31,976 bases of DNA from Clostridiales bacterium (GCA_019421385.1 JAHZFK010000012.1:1-31976), one strand, 5' to 3'; shown: positions 23,194 through 31,474, counted from the first letter of the stretch. Made by a program: numbers and translations. The notes: generated by a model from the letters alone, not told the origin.

Positions 23194-25314
23194 ATGGTTC
23201 GAGTAATCAAGAAAGATAATACAAAAGAAGCGTTTAACATTCAAAAAGTGGTGATTGCGGTCAATAAATCCGCAAACCGCGTGCTGTATACGTTTACCGA
23301 GGAAGAACTGCGGGCGATTTGCGATCATGTGGAGGGCTATATCCGCGACCACGGTATGACCGAGGTACAGATTTGGCAGATGCACAACATCGTCGAGGCT
23401 GCTCTCGAAGCCGTGCGCCCGGAAGTTGCCAAGAGCTACCGCGATTACCGCAACTATAAGCAGGACTTTGTCGGCATGCTGGACAGCGTGTACAAAAAGA
23501 GCCAGTCGATCATGTACATTGGCGATAAGGAGAATTCCAACACGGATTCCGCGCTGGTGTCCACCAAGCGCAGCCTGATTTTCAACCAGCTCAACAAGGA
23601 GCTGTATCAGAAGTTCTTCATGAACACCGAAGAGTTGCAGGCCTGCCGAGACGGCTATATCTATGTGCATGATATGTCCGCGCGCCGCGATACCATGAAT
23701 TGCTGCCTGTTCGATGTGGAGCATGTGCTCAAAGGCGGCTTCGAGATGGGTAATCTGTGGTATAATGAACCTAAGACACTCAATGTTGCCTTTGATGTCA
23801 TCGGTGACATTGTGTTGTCCGCGGCCAGCCAGCAGTATGGTGGTTTTACCGTGCCATCGGTCGACCTGCTGCTCGAGCCGTATGCTGAACGCAGTTACAA
23901 GATGCTGACTGAAAAGTACAGCCGTCTGGGACTGGACGCGGAGACCGTGGAAAAAGAGGTCATGGCGGATATCCTCAATGACTTTGAACAGGGCTTCCAG
24001 GGCTGGGAGTACAAGTTCAACACGGTTGCGTCCAGCCGCGGCGACTATCCGTTCATCACCATGACCATGGGCACTGGTACGGGCCGCTTTGCAAAGCTCG
24101 CGTCCATCACCATGCTGAACGTTCGCCGCAAGGGACAGGGCAAGAAGGGCCAGAAAAAGCCCGTGCTGTTCCCCAAAATCGTGTTCCTGTATGACGAAAA
24201 TCTGCATGGTCCTGGCAAGAAACTGGAGGACGTGTTCGAGGCGGGCATTGAGTGCTCGTCCAAGGCAATGTACCCGGACTGGCTCAGCCTGACGGGCGAG
24301 GGCTATGTGCCTTCGATGTACAAGAAGTACGGCGCGATCATCAGCCCGATGGGCTGCCGTGCGTTCCTGTCGCCGTGGTATGAGCGCGGCGGCATGAAGC
24401 CTGCGGATGAAGCGGACAAGCCGGTCTTTATCGGCCGGTGGAACATTGGCGCGGTATCGCTGCACCTGCCGATGATTTATGCCAAGGCGCAGCAGGAAAA
24501 CCGCGATTTCCATGAAGTACTGGATTATTACCTTGAGCTCATTCGCCGTCTCCACATCCGCACCTATGCATATCTGGGCGAGATGCGCGCGTCTACCAAT
24601 CCGCTGGCCTATTGTGAGGGCGGTTTCTACGGTGGTCATCTCAAGCCGTCGGACAAGATTAAGCCCATTATGAAGACCGCGACCGCGTCGTTCGGTATTA
24701 CAGCGCTCAATGAGTTGCAGGAGCTGTATAACGGCAAGTCACTCGTTGAGGACGGGCAGTTTGCGCTTGATACGCTCGAATACATCAACCAGAAGGTCAA
24801 CGAGTTCAAGGAAGAGGACGGCAACCTGTATGCTATTTATGGTACGCCGGCCGAGAGCCTGTGCGGTTTGCAGGTCGAGCAGTTCCGCCGCAAGTACGGC
24901 ATCATTGAGGGCGTGTCCGATCGTCCGTATGTATCCAACAGCTTCCATTGCCACGTTACCGAGGATCTGACCCCGATCGAGAAGCAGGATCTGGAGGGAC
25001 GGTTCTGGAATCTGTGCAATGGCGGCAAAATTCAGTATGTCAAGTATCCGATCGACTACAATCTGGAGGCCATTCGCTCGCTGGTGCGCCGCGCGATGCG
25101 TCTGGGTTTCTATGAAGGTGTTAACCTGTCGCTGGCGTACTGCGACGATTGCGGGCATGAGGAACTGTCGATGGACGTTTGCCCCAAGTGCGGCAGCCAT
25201 AACTTGACCAAGATCGACCGTATGAACGGCTATCTGTCCTATTCGCGCGTTAAGGGTGATACGCGCCTGAACGACGCCAAGATGGCAGAAATCGCAGAAA
25301 GGAAAAGCATGTGA
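23194..25314 (+). CDS. nrdD: Anaerobic ribonucleoside-triphosphate reductase (class III)
   Basis: A 706-residue glycyl-radical enzyme that converts ribonucleoside triphosphates to deoxy forms under anaerobiosis. Residues about 1-90 form the ATP-cone that senses ATP/dATP (VRVIKKDNTKEAFNIQKV). The ten-stranded barrel follows. Near the C-terminus are the zinc site Cys-x2-Cys ... Cys-x2-Cys (about 650, 653, 663, 666) and the radical-bearing Gly in RMNGYLSYSR (about 679). The start at 23194 is preferred because TGAGGAAA lies 8 nt upstream; in-frame ATGs at 23176 and 23188 lack proper spacing. The activase gene starts on its stop codon. The promoter contains an NrdR-like operator. Confidence 0.96.
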   Translation: MVRVIKKDNTKEAFNIQKVVIAVNKSANRVLYTFTEEELRAICDHVEGYIRDHGMTEVQIWQMHNIVEAALEAVRPEVAKSYRDYRNYKQDFVGMLDSVYKKSQSIMYIGDKENSNTDSALVSTKRSLIFNQLNKELYQKFFMNTEELQACRDGYIYVHDMSARRDTMNCCLFDVEHVLKGGFEMGNLWYNEPKTLNVAFDVIGDIVLSAASQQYGGFTVPSVDLLLEPYAERSYKMLTEKYSRLGLDAETVEKEVMADILNDFEQGFQGWEYKFNTVASSRGDYPFITMTMGTGTGRFAKLASITMLNVRRKGQGKKGQKKPVLFPKIVFLYDENLHGPGKKLEDVFEAGIECSSKAMYPDWLSLTGEGYVPSMYKKYGAIISPMGCRAFLSPWYERGGMKPADEADKPVFIGRWNIGAVSLHLPMIYAKAQQENRDFHEVLDYYLELIRRLHIRTYAYLGEMRASTNPLAYCEGGFYGGHLKPSDKIKPIMKTATASFGITALNELQELYNGKSLVEDGQFALDTLEYINQKVNEFKEEDGNLYAIYGTPAESLCGLQVEQFRRKYGIIEGVSDRPYVSNSFHCHVTEDLTPIEKQDLEGRFWNLCNGGKIQYVKYPIDYNLEAIRSLVRRAMRLGFYEGVNLSLAYCDDCGHEELSMDVCPKCGSHNLTKIDRMNGYLSYSRVKGDTRLNDAKMAEIAERKSM

Positions 25315-25799
25315 TGCGATATCACAACATAACCAAAGATGATATGCTCAACGGAGAGGGCCTGCGCGTCGTGCTGTGGGTGGCCGGCTGCGGACATGCC
25401 TGCCCGGGCTGCCATAATCCCGTGACGTGGGATGCAGACGGCGGCTTGCTATTCGATCAGGACGCGGAGGATGAGCTGTTTGCGGAACTGGGCAAGGATT
25501 ATGTGTCTGGTGTGACGCTTTCGGGCGGCGACCCGCTGTTTCCGGCTAACCGTGCGGATGTGGAAGCGCTGTGTGCCCGCATCCGGCAGCAGTTTCCGGA
25601 CAAGACCATCTGGCTGTATACCGGCTACACATGGGAAGAGATTCAAGACCTGCCACTGCTCGAAAATGTGGACGTGGTCGTGGATGGACGGTTTGTGCAG
25701 GCGCAGGCGGATTCCCAACTGCATTGGCGCGGTAGCGCTAACCAGCGGGTGATTGATGTTGCACGCACCCGTGCGTCAAACGAAGTTGTTTTGCTGTAA
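25314..25799 (+). CDS. nrdG: Anaerobic ribonucleotide reductase activase
   Basis: A 161-residue radical-SAM enzyme that uses a [4Fe-4S] cluster and S-adenosylmethionine to place the glycyl radical on NrdD. The cluster motif is GCGHACPGCHNP (Cys26, Cys30, Cys33), followed by the SAM-binding glycine-rich strand VTLSGGDPLFPAN and a later DVVVDGRF. The length is normal for NrdG. Translation probably starts at ATG 25314, overlapping the nrdD stop by one base, with AAAGGAAA just upstream; a GTG at 25311 is one codon earlier. The overlap ensures coupled synthesis with its partner. Confidence 0.95.
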   Translation: MRYHNITKDDMLNGEGLRVVLWVAGCGHACPGCHNPVTWDADGGLLFDQDAEDELFAELGKDYVSGVTLSGGDPLFPANRADVEALCARIRQQFPDKTIWLYTGYTWEEIQDLPLLENVDVVVDGRFVQAQADSQLHWRGSANQRVIDVARTRASNEVVLL

Positions 25800-25828
25800 A
25801 AGTTATGAATAAGGAAGGCGGATATATC

Positions 25829-26338
25829 ATGCAAAAGGTTGCAAAATTTCACAAAGTATCAGAACAGCAGTTTCTCAAGGATTGGTGCACCGCAACCGGA
25901 AGCAGTACGAGCGAGGCAAAAGCGGTCTATGAGAAGATTCGTCTGCCGCACCGGGCGACGGCAGGCTCCGCAGGCTATGATTTTTTTGCACCTGAGACGT
26001 TTTCTCTTGTGCCGCACGAAACCATCCTGATTCCGACTGGTATTCGTGTGGAAATGAAGGATGGTTGGGTGCTGCAGCTTTATCCGCGTTCCGGGCTTGG
26101 CTTCAAGTATTGCCTGCAAATGGACAATACGGTCGGTATCATTGACAGTGATTACTTCAATGCCAAAAATGAAGGGCATATCTTTATCAAGATGACTAAC
26201 CAGAACCGACAGGGCAGAAACCTTTCGGTTGCTGCGGGCGAGGGCTTTGCGCAGGGCATTTTCCTGCCTTTCGGCATCACGCAGGATGACGATGCAGACG
26301 GCTGCCGAGAGGGCGGCTTCGGCAGCACAACGAAGTAA
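25829..26338 (+). CDS. dut: dUTP diphosphatase
   Basis: A 169-residue trimeric-type dUTPase that hydrolyses dUTP to dUMP and pyrophosphate, keeping uracil out of DNA and feeding dTMP synthesis. All five motifs are visible: 1 AGSAGYDFFA, 2 PRSGLG, 3 GIIDSDYFN, 4 GEGFAQGIFLPF, 5 REGGFGST. About 35 N-terminal residues precede motif 1, an extension beyond many bacterial enzymes. ATG 25829 follows AAGGAAGG; an earlier in-frame ATG at 25805 has no ribosome site. It follows nrdG closely and ends at a strong terminator, completing a deoxynucleotide operon. Motif 5 has Glu where Gly is usual (REGGFGST instead of GRGGFGST). Confidence 0.93.
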   Translation: MQKVAKFHKVSEQQFLKDWCTATGSSTSEAKAVYEKIRLPHRATAGSAGYDFFAPETFSLVPHETILIPTGIRVEMKDGWVLQLYPRSGLGFKYCLQMDNTVGIIDSDYFNAKNEGHIFIKMTNQNRQGRNLSVAAGEGFAQGIFLPFGITQDDDADGCREGGFGSTTK

Positions 26339-26358
26339 AGAAAAACGAAGATATGCAG

Positions 26359-26394
26359 AACTCCCGATGGGTAAAGCCCATCGGGAGTTTTTTT
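26359..26394 (+). terminator. Intrinsic terminator of the nrdD-nrdG-dut operon
   Basis: A 13-bp perfect stem (26359-26371 with 26377-26389, AACTCCCGATGGG), a 5-nt loop and seven T (26388-26394). Confidence 0.93.
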
Positions 26395-26686
26395 GCATAT
26401 AAAAATGCGGATTGCTTTTTTGTGCAGTATGGAGCAAAAAGAAGAAAGGACTTTCGAAATTCGGACAGTTTTGGGAAGAAATTTCGTAAAACAGAAACCG
26501 CTTTCTAAATGTCTCAAAATGCTTGCTTTTCGGGTGTTATCCGGTAGAATATAGGCAAATACTTCACAAAAACGGCCGGTTAGAGCCATGGATCAAAAGT
26601 GGCCGCATCGAGTGAGGAAGAATGAGAAGGCACCAGCAATGGGGCGGGTGCCGGGAAAACAACCATTTGAGAAGGGGGTTGCTGAC
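26395..26686 (+). promoter_or_regulatory. Control region of the PTS/nanE operon
   Basis: A gene-free stretch. A promoter candidate is TTGCTT (26523-26528), 16 nt, TAGAAT (26545-26550). Upstream, 26444-26465 holds the palindrome GAAAGGACTTTC followed by GAAATTCGGA. A related string (ACTTTCCGAATAGCTGA, 30050-30066) occurs before the RpiR regulator gene, so both may be sites for that regulator. A further AAATTTCG-containing string lies at about 26480-26490. The leader after 26550 contains only a small hairpin (GGCACC...GGTGCC near 26630). Confidence 0.4.
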
Positions 26687-27169
26687 ATGGGTTTTTTCAA
26701 GAAAAAGAAAAAGGAAACACACTTGCTTGCCTTTGCCACTGGTGAGGTGATCGCGCTCAAGGATGTCAAGGATCAGATGTTTTCGGCCGGACTGATGGGA
26801 CCGGGGATTGCAATTGAGTCGGACGACGGAAAGATTTGCAGCCCGGTCGATGGCACGGTGACGATGCTGTTTCCGACCAAGCATGCGCTGGGGCTGAAAA
26901 GCGAGGACGGACAAGAGCTGCTGCTGCACATCGGCATTGATACGGTGGGCCTCAAGGGCGAGGGCTTTACTGCTTTTGTGCAGGACGGACAGAAGGTCTC
27001 TGCGGGAGGCGCACTGATCGAGGCTGATTTGGCGTTCATCCGAAGCAAAGGACTGGAAACTGCCGCGATTTTGTGTGTAACCGAGCCGAAGGAGCCGGAG
27101 ATCACGGTTACTGCAGAAAAGCGTGTAACGGCTGGAAAGGATGAAATCGCCGCAATCAAGCTGTCATGA
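26687..27169 (+). CDS. PTS glucose-family EIIA component
   Basis: A 160-residue single-domain phosphocarrier of the Crr/glucose EIIA family. It receives phosphate from HPr and passes it to the EIIB domain of the transporter encoded two genes downstream. The active-site histidine lies in LLLHIGIDTVGLKGEGF; a second conserved His occurs in FPTKHALGLKS. The ATG at 26687 follows GAAGGGGG; an in-frame ATG at 26588 would add 33 residues with no ribosome site or family match. It is the first gene of the amino-sugar operon, 13 nt before nanE. Confidence 0.94.
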   Translation: MGFFKKKKKETHLLAFATGEVIALKDVKDQMFSAGLMGPGIAIESDDGKICSPVDGTVTMLFPTKHALGLKSEDGQELLLHIGIDTVGLKGEGFTAFVQDGQKVSAGGALIEADLAFIRSKGLETAAILCVTEPKEPEITVTAEKRVTAGKDEIAAIKLS

Positions 27170-27182
27170 AGGAGAGGAAATT

Positions 27183-27863
27183 ATGTTACTCGATCAACTT
27201 AAGGGGAAACTGATTGTTTCCTGTCAGGCGTTGCCGGATGAGCCGCTGCATTCCAGCTATATCATGTCCCGCATGGCAGTGGCAGCCAAGCAGGGCGGCG
27301 CTGCGGGTATCCGTGCGCAGTCAGTGGAGGATATCAACGCTATCATGGAAGTATGCGACTTGCCGATGATTGGCATCATCAAGCGCAATTATCCGGACAG
27401 CGATATCTACATCACCGCAACGAAAAAGGAAATTGATGAGCTGCTGGGCACCAAGTGTCAGATCATTGCGCTGGACGCAACCGACCGGCCGCGTCCGAAC
27501 GGGGAAAAAACTGAGGATCTGGTAGCGCAGATCCATGCAGCGGGCCGCTTGGCAATGGCGGACTGCTCGACCTATGAGGAATGTGTCAAGGCGCAGGAAA
27601 TGGGCTTTGACATGGTCTCTACTACTCTCTGCGGCCACACACCGTATTCCAAAAAGCTGGATGGGCCGAATTTCGAGCTGCTCAAACAGTGCGCTGATAC
27701 ACTGACCGTGCCGGTGATTGCTGAGGGTAAGATCAACTCGCCGGAGGATTTGCGGCGCGTTTACGAAGAGTGTGGTGTATTCACTGCGGTGGTTGGCGGT
27801 GCGATTACGCGACCGCAGCAGATCACGGCGCGTTTTGTGGGGGTTTTGAAGAAAGAGAGGTAA
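27183..27863 (+). CDS. nanE: N-acetylmannosamine-6-phosphate 2-epimerase
   Basis: A 226-residue TIM-barrel enzyme that interconverts ManNAc-6-phosphate and GlcNAc-6-phosphate in the cytoplasm, the entry step to the GlcNAc pathway. Family segments: LIVSCQALPDEPLHSSYIMS, GAAGIRAQSVEDI, PMIGIIKRNYPDS, IALDATDRPRP, MADCSTYEE, STTLCGHTPYS, VIAEGKINSPEDL and VVGGAITRP. The catalytic Lys in IIKRN and Glu in AEGK are present. The length is standard. AAGGAGAGG precedes the ATG. It sits between PTS EIIA and EIICB genes without nanA or nanK, suggesting that the PTS delivers its substrate. Confidence 0.94.
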   Translation: MLLDQLKGKLIVSCQALPDEPLHSSYIMSRMAVAAKQGGAAGIRAQSVEDINAIMEVCDLPMIGIIKRNYPDSDIYITATKKEIDELLGTKCQIIALDATDRPRPNGEKTEDLVAQIHAAGRLAMADCSTYEECVKAQEMGFDMVSTTLCGHTPYSKKLDGPNFELLKQCADTLTVPVIAEGKINSPEDLRRVYEECGVFTAVVGGAITRPQQITARFVGVLKKER

Positions 27864-27869
27864 AAGTAT

Positions 27870-29372
27870 ATGTTCAAATATTTGCAGAAAGTCGGTAAAT
27901 CCTTTATGCTGCCGATTGCAATTTTGCCGGCGGCAGGTCTTCTTTTGGGTATCGGCGGCGCATTTTCCAGTGCGGCAACCATTGCGGCCTACCCAATGCT
28001 GGACGTTTATTTCCTGCAAGTTATCTTCCAGATCATGTCGGCAGCGGGCAATGTCATTTTTGGTAATTTGCCGCTGTTGCTCTGCATCGGTTTGTGCGTA
28101 GGTCTGGCCAAGAAGGACAAGGGTACGGCGGCGCTGGCCGGCGTAGTCGGTTTCCTGGTCATGACCGGCACGATTTCGGCCATGCTCAACATCTTCAATC
28201 CGGAAGGCAATGCGATCGACACCGGCGTTATTGGCGCACTGGTCATGGGCATCATTGCGGTAACGCTGCATAACAAGTACCAGAATATCCAGCTGCCGCA
28301 GACGCTCGGCTTTTTCGGCGGCTCGCGTTTTGTGCCGATCGTAACGTCGGTTGCCGCGATCTTTGTCGGCGCAGCGTTTTATCTGATCTGGCCGCCGATC
28401 CAGAATCTGCTGGTGATGACCGGTGATTTGATTGCGTCCGCCGGTGCAGTCGGTACCTTCTTCTATGGCTTCCTGATGCGTCTGTGCGGTGCGGTCGGCC
28501 TGCACCATATGATTTACCCCATGTTCTGGTATACTGAACTGGGTGGCGTGGAAATGGTCAACGGCGTACAGGTTGCCGGTGCACAGACCATCTTCTTTGC
28601 GCAGCTTGCGGACCCGAACCATGTCGGTCTGTTCACTGAGGGCACGCGCTTCTTCGCAGGTCGTTTTGCAACCATGATGTTCGGTCTGCCGGCTGCCTGC
28701 CTGGCCATGTACCATTGCGTGACCAATCCGGATAAGAAAAAGTATAAGGGCATTTTCCTGGGCGTTGCGCTGACCTCGTTCATCACAGGCATCACCGAGC
28801 CTTGCGAATTTATGTTCCTGTTTGTCTGCCCGCCGCTGTATGTAGTACACTCTCTGTTGGATGGCCTGTCCTTCTTTGTGGCGGATGTGCTGAATATTTC
28901 CATCGGCAACACGTTCTCGGGCGGTGTCATTGACTTCCTGCTGTTCGGCGTGTTGCAGGGCAATGCCAAGACCAACTGGATCCGCGAAATTCCGGTCGGT
29001 ATTATCTGGGCGGTCATGTACTATTTTGTGTTCCGCTTTGCCATCACTAAGTTCAATATCGCAACGCCGGGTCGCGGTGATGACACGGATGACGAAGGTG
29101 AAGTCAAGCTGGATACCAAGTCCTCCATGCATGAAGATGCGCTGGTGATTCTGGAAGCGCTGGGCGGCCGCGAGAACATCGAGGACGTTGATGCGTGTAT
29201 CACTCGTCTGCGTGTTGCCGTCAAGGACAGCACAAAGGTGGATAAGGACCTGCTCAAGAAGGTTGGTGCGACAGCGGTACTTGATGTGCAGGGTGGTATT
29301 CAGGCAATTTATGGCGCGAAAGCAATCTTGTATAAAAATGAAATCAATGATATTCTTGGTGTAGCGGATTGA
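27870..29372 (+). CDS. PTS EIICB, glucose/GlcNAc superfamily, probable ManNAc transporter
   Basis: A 500-residue membrane permease-phosphotransferase. EIIC (about 1-400) has about ten helices and family marks such as SFMLPIAILPAAGLLLGIGG, GLHHMIYPMFWYTELGG and the substrate-site segment GITEPCEFMFLF. A charged linker follows (about 405-425: DDTDDEGEV). EIIB (about 425-500) carries the phosphorylated Cys in DACITRLRV. It lacks a fused EIIA, matching the separate EIIA gene two positions upstream. It starts 6 nt after nanE. The superfamily covers glucose, maltose, GlcNAc and related sugars; with nanE alongside, N-acetylmannosamine is the most likely substrate, by inference. Confidence 0.92.
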   Translation: MFKYLQKVGKSFMLPIAILPAAGLLLGIGGAFSSAATIAAYPMLDVYFLQVIFQIMSAAGNVIFGNLPLLLCIGLCVGLAKKDKGTAALAGVVGFLVMTGTISAMLNIFNPEGNAIDTGVIGALVMGIIAVTLHNKYQNIQLPQTLGFFGGSRFVPIVTSVAAIFVGAAFYLIWPPIQNLLVMTGDLIASAGAVGTFFYGFLMRLCGAVGLHHMIYPMFWYTELGGVEMVNGVQVAGAQTIFFAQLADPNHVGLFTEGTRFFAGRFATMMFGLPAACLAMYHCVTNPDKKKYKGIFLGVALTSFITGITEPCEFMFLFVCPPLYVVHSLLDGLSFFVADVLNISIGNTFSGGVIDFLLFGVLQGNAKTNWIREIPVGIIWAVMYYFVFRFAITKFNIATPGRGDDTDDEGEVKLDTKSSMHEDALVILEALGGRENIEDVDACITRLRVAVKDSTKVDKDLLKKVGATAVLDVQGGIQAIYGAKAILYKNEINDILGVAD

Positions 29373-29432
29373 TGTTTAACGATTGCGTCCGCTGACAGAG
29401 TAAACATAACCGGATGATGGGGAGGAACATGC

Positions 29433-29861
29433 ATGAAGCTGCTGCTGAAGAAACTGGCGTCCTATTTGATCGATTATCTGCTGGTGGCAGGACTGGGCGC
29501 GCTGTATGCCTTTTGTGCAAGCGTCTTTTATCTGGATCCTGCTACGCAGAATCAGGCAATTTTGATGCTGGTTTGCGCACTGATCACCACGCTGCTGCTG
29601 ACTTGCTATGTTCCCACGAAAACGAATGGGCAAACGGTGGGGCAGAGGCTCATGCACTTGCGTGTGGTGAATAAAAACGGTCGTCCACGTACTTATTGGC
29701 AGAGTTTTCTGCGGGAATGCATCATCAAGATATCTTTTGCACCGCTGTTTGTACCGTTTTCCATTATCTATTATGTGGTATATTTGCTTATCATGCAGCG
29801 TGACCCCAAGGGGGAACTGGCGCACGATTTGCTGCTCAAGACCAGCGTAGTGTCTGTATAA
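29433..29861 (+). CDS. RDD-family membrane protein
   Basis: A 142-residue protein with three hydrophobic helices: LIDYLLVAGLGALYAFCA (near 13-30), a second at about 43-60, and a third at about 100-125. It carries the RDD pattern, with the motif Arg softened to Leu-Ile-Asp at the first helix, and the conserved TNGQTVGQRLMHLRVV loop, then RDPKGELAHDLLLKT at the C-terminus. RDD proteins are small membrane proteins of mostly unknown role, some linked to ion transport. GGGGAGG precedes the ATG. It closes the PTS/nanE transcript before a strong terminator; a functional link to the sugar genes is not evident. Confidence 0.85.
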   Translation: MKLLLKKLASYLIDYLLVAGLGALYAFCASVFYLDPATQNQAILMLVCALITTLLLTCYVPTKTNGQTVGQRLMHLRVVNKNGRPRTYWQSFLRECIIKISFAPLFVPFSIIYYVVYLLIMQRDPKGELAHDLLLKTSVVSV

Positions 29862-29872
29862 TGCAGAAAGAG

Positions 29873-29906
29873 AACACCGTGAGGTATATCCTCACGGTGT
29901 TTTTTT
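29873..29906 (+). terminator. Intrinsic terminator of the PTS/nanE operon
   Basis: A 12-bp perfect stem (29873-29884 with 29890-29901, AACACCGTGAGG), a TATAT loop and seven T. Confidence 0.93.
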
Positions 29907-30197
29907 GTAGCCGACGTCAAAAATATTGAGAATGTTTTTTCAAAGTAGTACAAACAGAATGAAAGTACTTTTAAACAAAGTGGTGTTTTTTGACAAAGAA
30001 TAGTCGAATTTTCAGCGAATACACACAAATTGAAAAAAATAGTAAAACTACTTTCCGAATAGCTGAAAGCATTGAAAAATGGTCGAAAACTGTTATACTG
30101 AATACAGATGGAAGATCGAAACACAGTTCGGAGGTGCAGAGACAGACGGTGTTGGTGACGCTGGATGTATGCGGCAAGTGAGAGAAGGGGAATAAGG
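29907..30197 (+). promoter_or_regulatory. Control region of the RpiR regulator gene
   Basis: AT-rich and gene-free. The promoter candidate is TTGAAA (30072-30077), 16 nt, TATACT (30094-30099). A dyad CTTTC (30051-30055)/GAAAG (30065-30069) just upstream overlaps ACTTTCCGAATAGCTGA, which resembles a string before the PTS operon (26450-26465). This fits autoregulation by the RpiR protein. Confidence 0.45.
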
Positions 30198-31061
30198 ATG
30201 AAGCAGCGGGAGCAAACGATTGGAAAACGCGGTGGGATACGTTATGAAGGGAATATCATTCCCCGCATTGAGGCCAATTATGAGAATCTGACACCACTGG
30301 AAAAAAATATTGCGGATTTTTTCATTCACAAACCTTCCTGCAGTGACTTGTCGGCAAAATCCGTTGCCAAGCAGTTGTATGTATCTGAGGCGTCGCTGTC
30401 TCGCTTTGCGCAGAAATGCGGCTACACCGGTTACCGTGAGTTTTTGATTTATTATAAAAACGGCGATGTGACCGCGCAGCAGTCGCCTAACAGTGGACAC
30501 ATGAATAATGTGCTGCATACTTATCAGGAATTGCTGAATAAAAGTTATTCGCTCATTGATGAGGAGCAAATTCAGCGTATCGCGCGCATATTGGCAGAGA
30601 AAAAACATATTTATGTATATGGCCGTGGCAGTTCGGGCTTGGTGGCGATGGAAATGCGTATCCGCTTCATGCGGATCGGTCTGAATATTGAGTCCATTAC
30701 AGATTCGCATATCATGCAGATGAATTCGGTGCTGCTCAATCCGGATTGTGCCGTAATTGGCATCAGTGTCAGCGGAAAAACCGAAGAGGTGATGCAATCG
30801 CTGGCGGCAGCCAATCGGTGCGGTGCGTTTACGCTGCTGATGACCGCGCACGTCAAACCGGAATTTCGCAAATACTGCAAGGAAATCTTGCTGTTTTCTG
30901 TCCGGGAGTATTTGGAAAACAGTAAGGTGATATCGCCGCAGTTTCCCATTCTGGTGATGGTGGATGTTTTATTTTCTGAACTGATGTCGCTGGATGGATT
31001 ACGGCGGGAATCGCTGCATGATTATACGCTTAAAATGCTGCATAAGGAAATACAGCCATAG
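30198..31061 (+). CDS. RpiR/MurR-family transcriptional regulator with SIS domain
   Basis: A 287-residue sugar-phosphate-responsive regulator. The N-terminal HTH_6 domain (about 20-95) includes LTPLEKNIADFFIHKPSCSD and the recognition helix YVSEASLSRFAQKCGYTGY. The SIS domain (about 115-260) contains IYVYGRGSSGLVAMEM and IGISVSGKTEEV, the two Ser/Thr-rich loops that hold phosphosugars. The ATG at 30198 follows GAAGGGG by 7 nt. The location beside nanE and a PTS mirrors RpiR-type NanR regulators of other Firmicutes, so the effector is probably ManNAc-6-P or GlcNAc-6-P. Shared sequence strings before this gene and the PTS operon support local control, though activation versus repression cannot be told. 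Confidence 0.92.
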   Translation: MKQREQTIGKRGGIRYEGNIIPRIEANYENLTPLEKNIADFFIHKPSCSDLSAKSVAKQLYVSEASLSRFAQKCGYTGYREFLIYYKNGDVTAQQSPNSGHMNNVLHTYQELLNKSYSLIDEEQIQRIARILAEKKHIYVYGRGSSGLVAMEMRIRFMRIGLNIESITDSHIMQMNSVLLNPDCAVIGISVSGKTEEVMQSLAAANRCGAFTLLMTAHVKPEFRKYCKEILLFSVREYLENSKVISPQFPILVMVDVLFSELMSLDGLRRESLHDYTLKMLHKEIQP

Positions 31062-31075
31062 AACTATCTTAAGTC

Positions 31076-31125
31076 AAGGAATCCGAACGGCCTGTAAAGA
31101 GGTGGCGTTCGGATTCCTTCTCTTT
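31076..31125 (+). terminator. Intrinsic terminator after the RpiR gene
   Basis: A 14-bp perfect stem (31076-31089 with 31106-31119, AAGGAATCCGAACG), a 16-nt loop and a CTCTTTT tail. Confidence 0.87.
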
Positions 31126-31203
31126 TCGGAGGAAGAAGTCTTTGCAGCGGTGTCACCTTTTTGTGACGCCTCGCTTATACTGGTGATAGGAGCGTGATGC
31201 GCA

Positions 31204-31350
31204 ATGTTTTGTCGGGGTCAGGTCATTGGTTTGATTGCCCTCTGCCTGGGTATAGGCCTGCTGCTGGGCGGACTGCTCTCGCTGTGTCTGCCGGTCTGGC
31301 TGCTTGCGCTGGCGCTGATCGCAGCAGGGTGGTTCCTGCTTCAGTGTTGA
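31204..31350 (+). CDS. Small two-helix membrane protein upstream of spoVM
   Basis: A 48-residue, very hydrophobic product (about 7-26 and 28-46 are membrane-spanning, separated by a Pro) starting MFCRGQVIG and ending in a Cys. The ATG at 31204 is preceded by AGGAG at 31188-31192, and the stop lies 15 nt before the spoVM start, so the two are probably co-transcribed. The family was not recognised. Its position suggests a sporulation-time membrane role, by inference only. Confidence 0.6.
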   Translation: MFCRGQVIGLIALCLGIGLLLGGLLSLCLPVWLLALALIAAGWFLLQC

Positions 31351-31365
31351 CGGGAGGTAGACGCA

Positions 31366-31440
31366 ATGATGAAGGTTGTTGTATGGAAGAGTCCGAAATA
31401 TTTGAAAGGCATTTTGAGCAAGCTGTTTCATATCACCTGA
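31366..31440 (+). CDS. spoVM: Stage V sporulation protein SpoVM
   Basis: A 24-codon gene, too short for routine gene finding. From the second Met (31369) the product aligns without gaps with the 26-residue Bacillus subtilis SpoVM: Lys2, Lys7, Pro9, Lys10, an aromatic at 11, Leu12, Gly14 and Ile15 coincide (KSPKYLKGIL versus KLPKFLGGIV). SpoVM is an amphipathic helix that recognises the convex forespore membrane and anchors SpoIVA, the base of the spore coat. GGGAGG at 31352-31357 lies 8 nt before the first ATG, and a terminator follows. The Pro9 and basic face needed for membrane-curvature binding are kept. This strongly implies a spore-forming host. Confidence 0.87.
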   Translation: MMKVVVWKSPKYLKGILSKLFHIT

Positions 31441-31474
31441 AAGCGAACGGCTGCAAAAGATGCATGCGCCGAAA

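Noticed and set aside
26588..26686. N-terminal extension of the PTS EIIA from ATG 26588
   Set aside because: No ribosome site, and the extra 33 residues do not fit the family; GAAGGGGG marks 26687 as the start.
2606..31061. Numerous long open frames on the strand opposite to annotated genes
   Set aside because: They run antisense within well-supported genes, lack ribosome sites and have no family resemblance; they are expected in GC-rich coding DNA.
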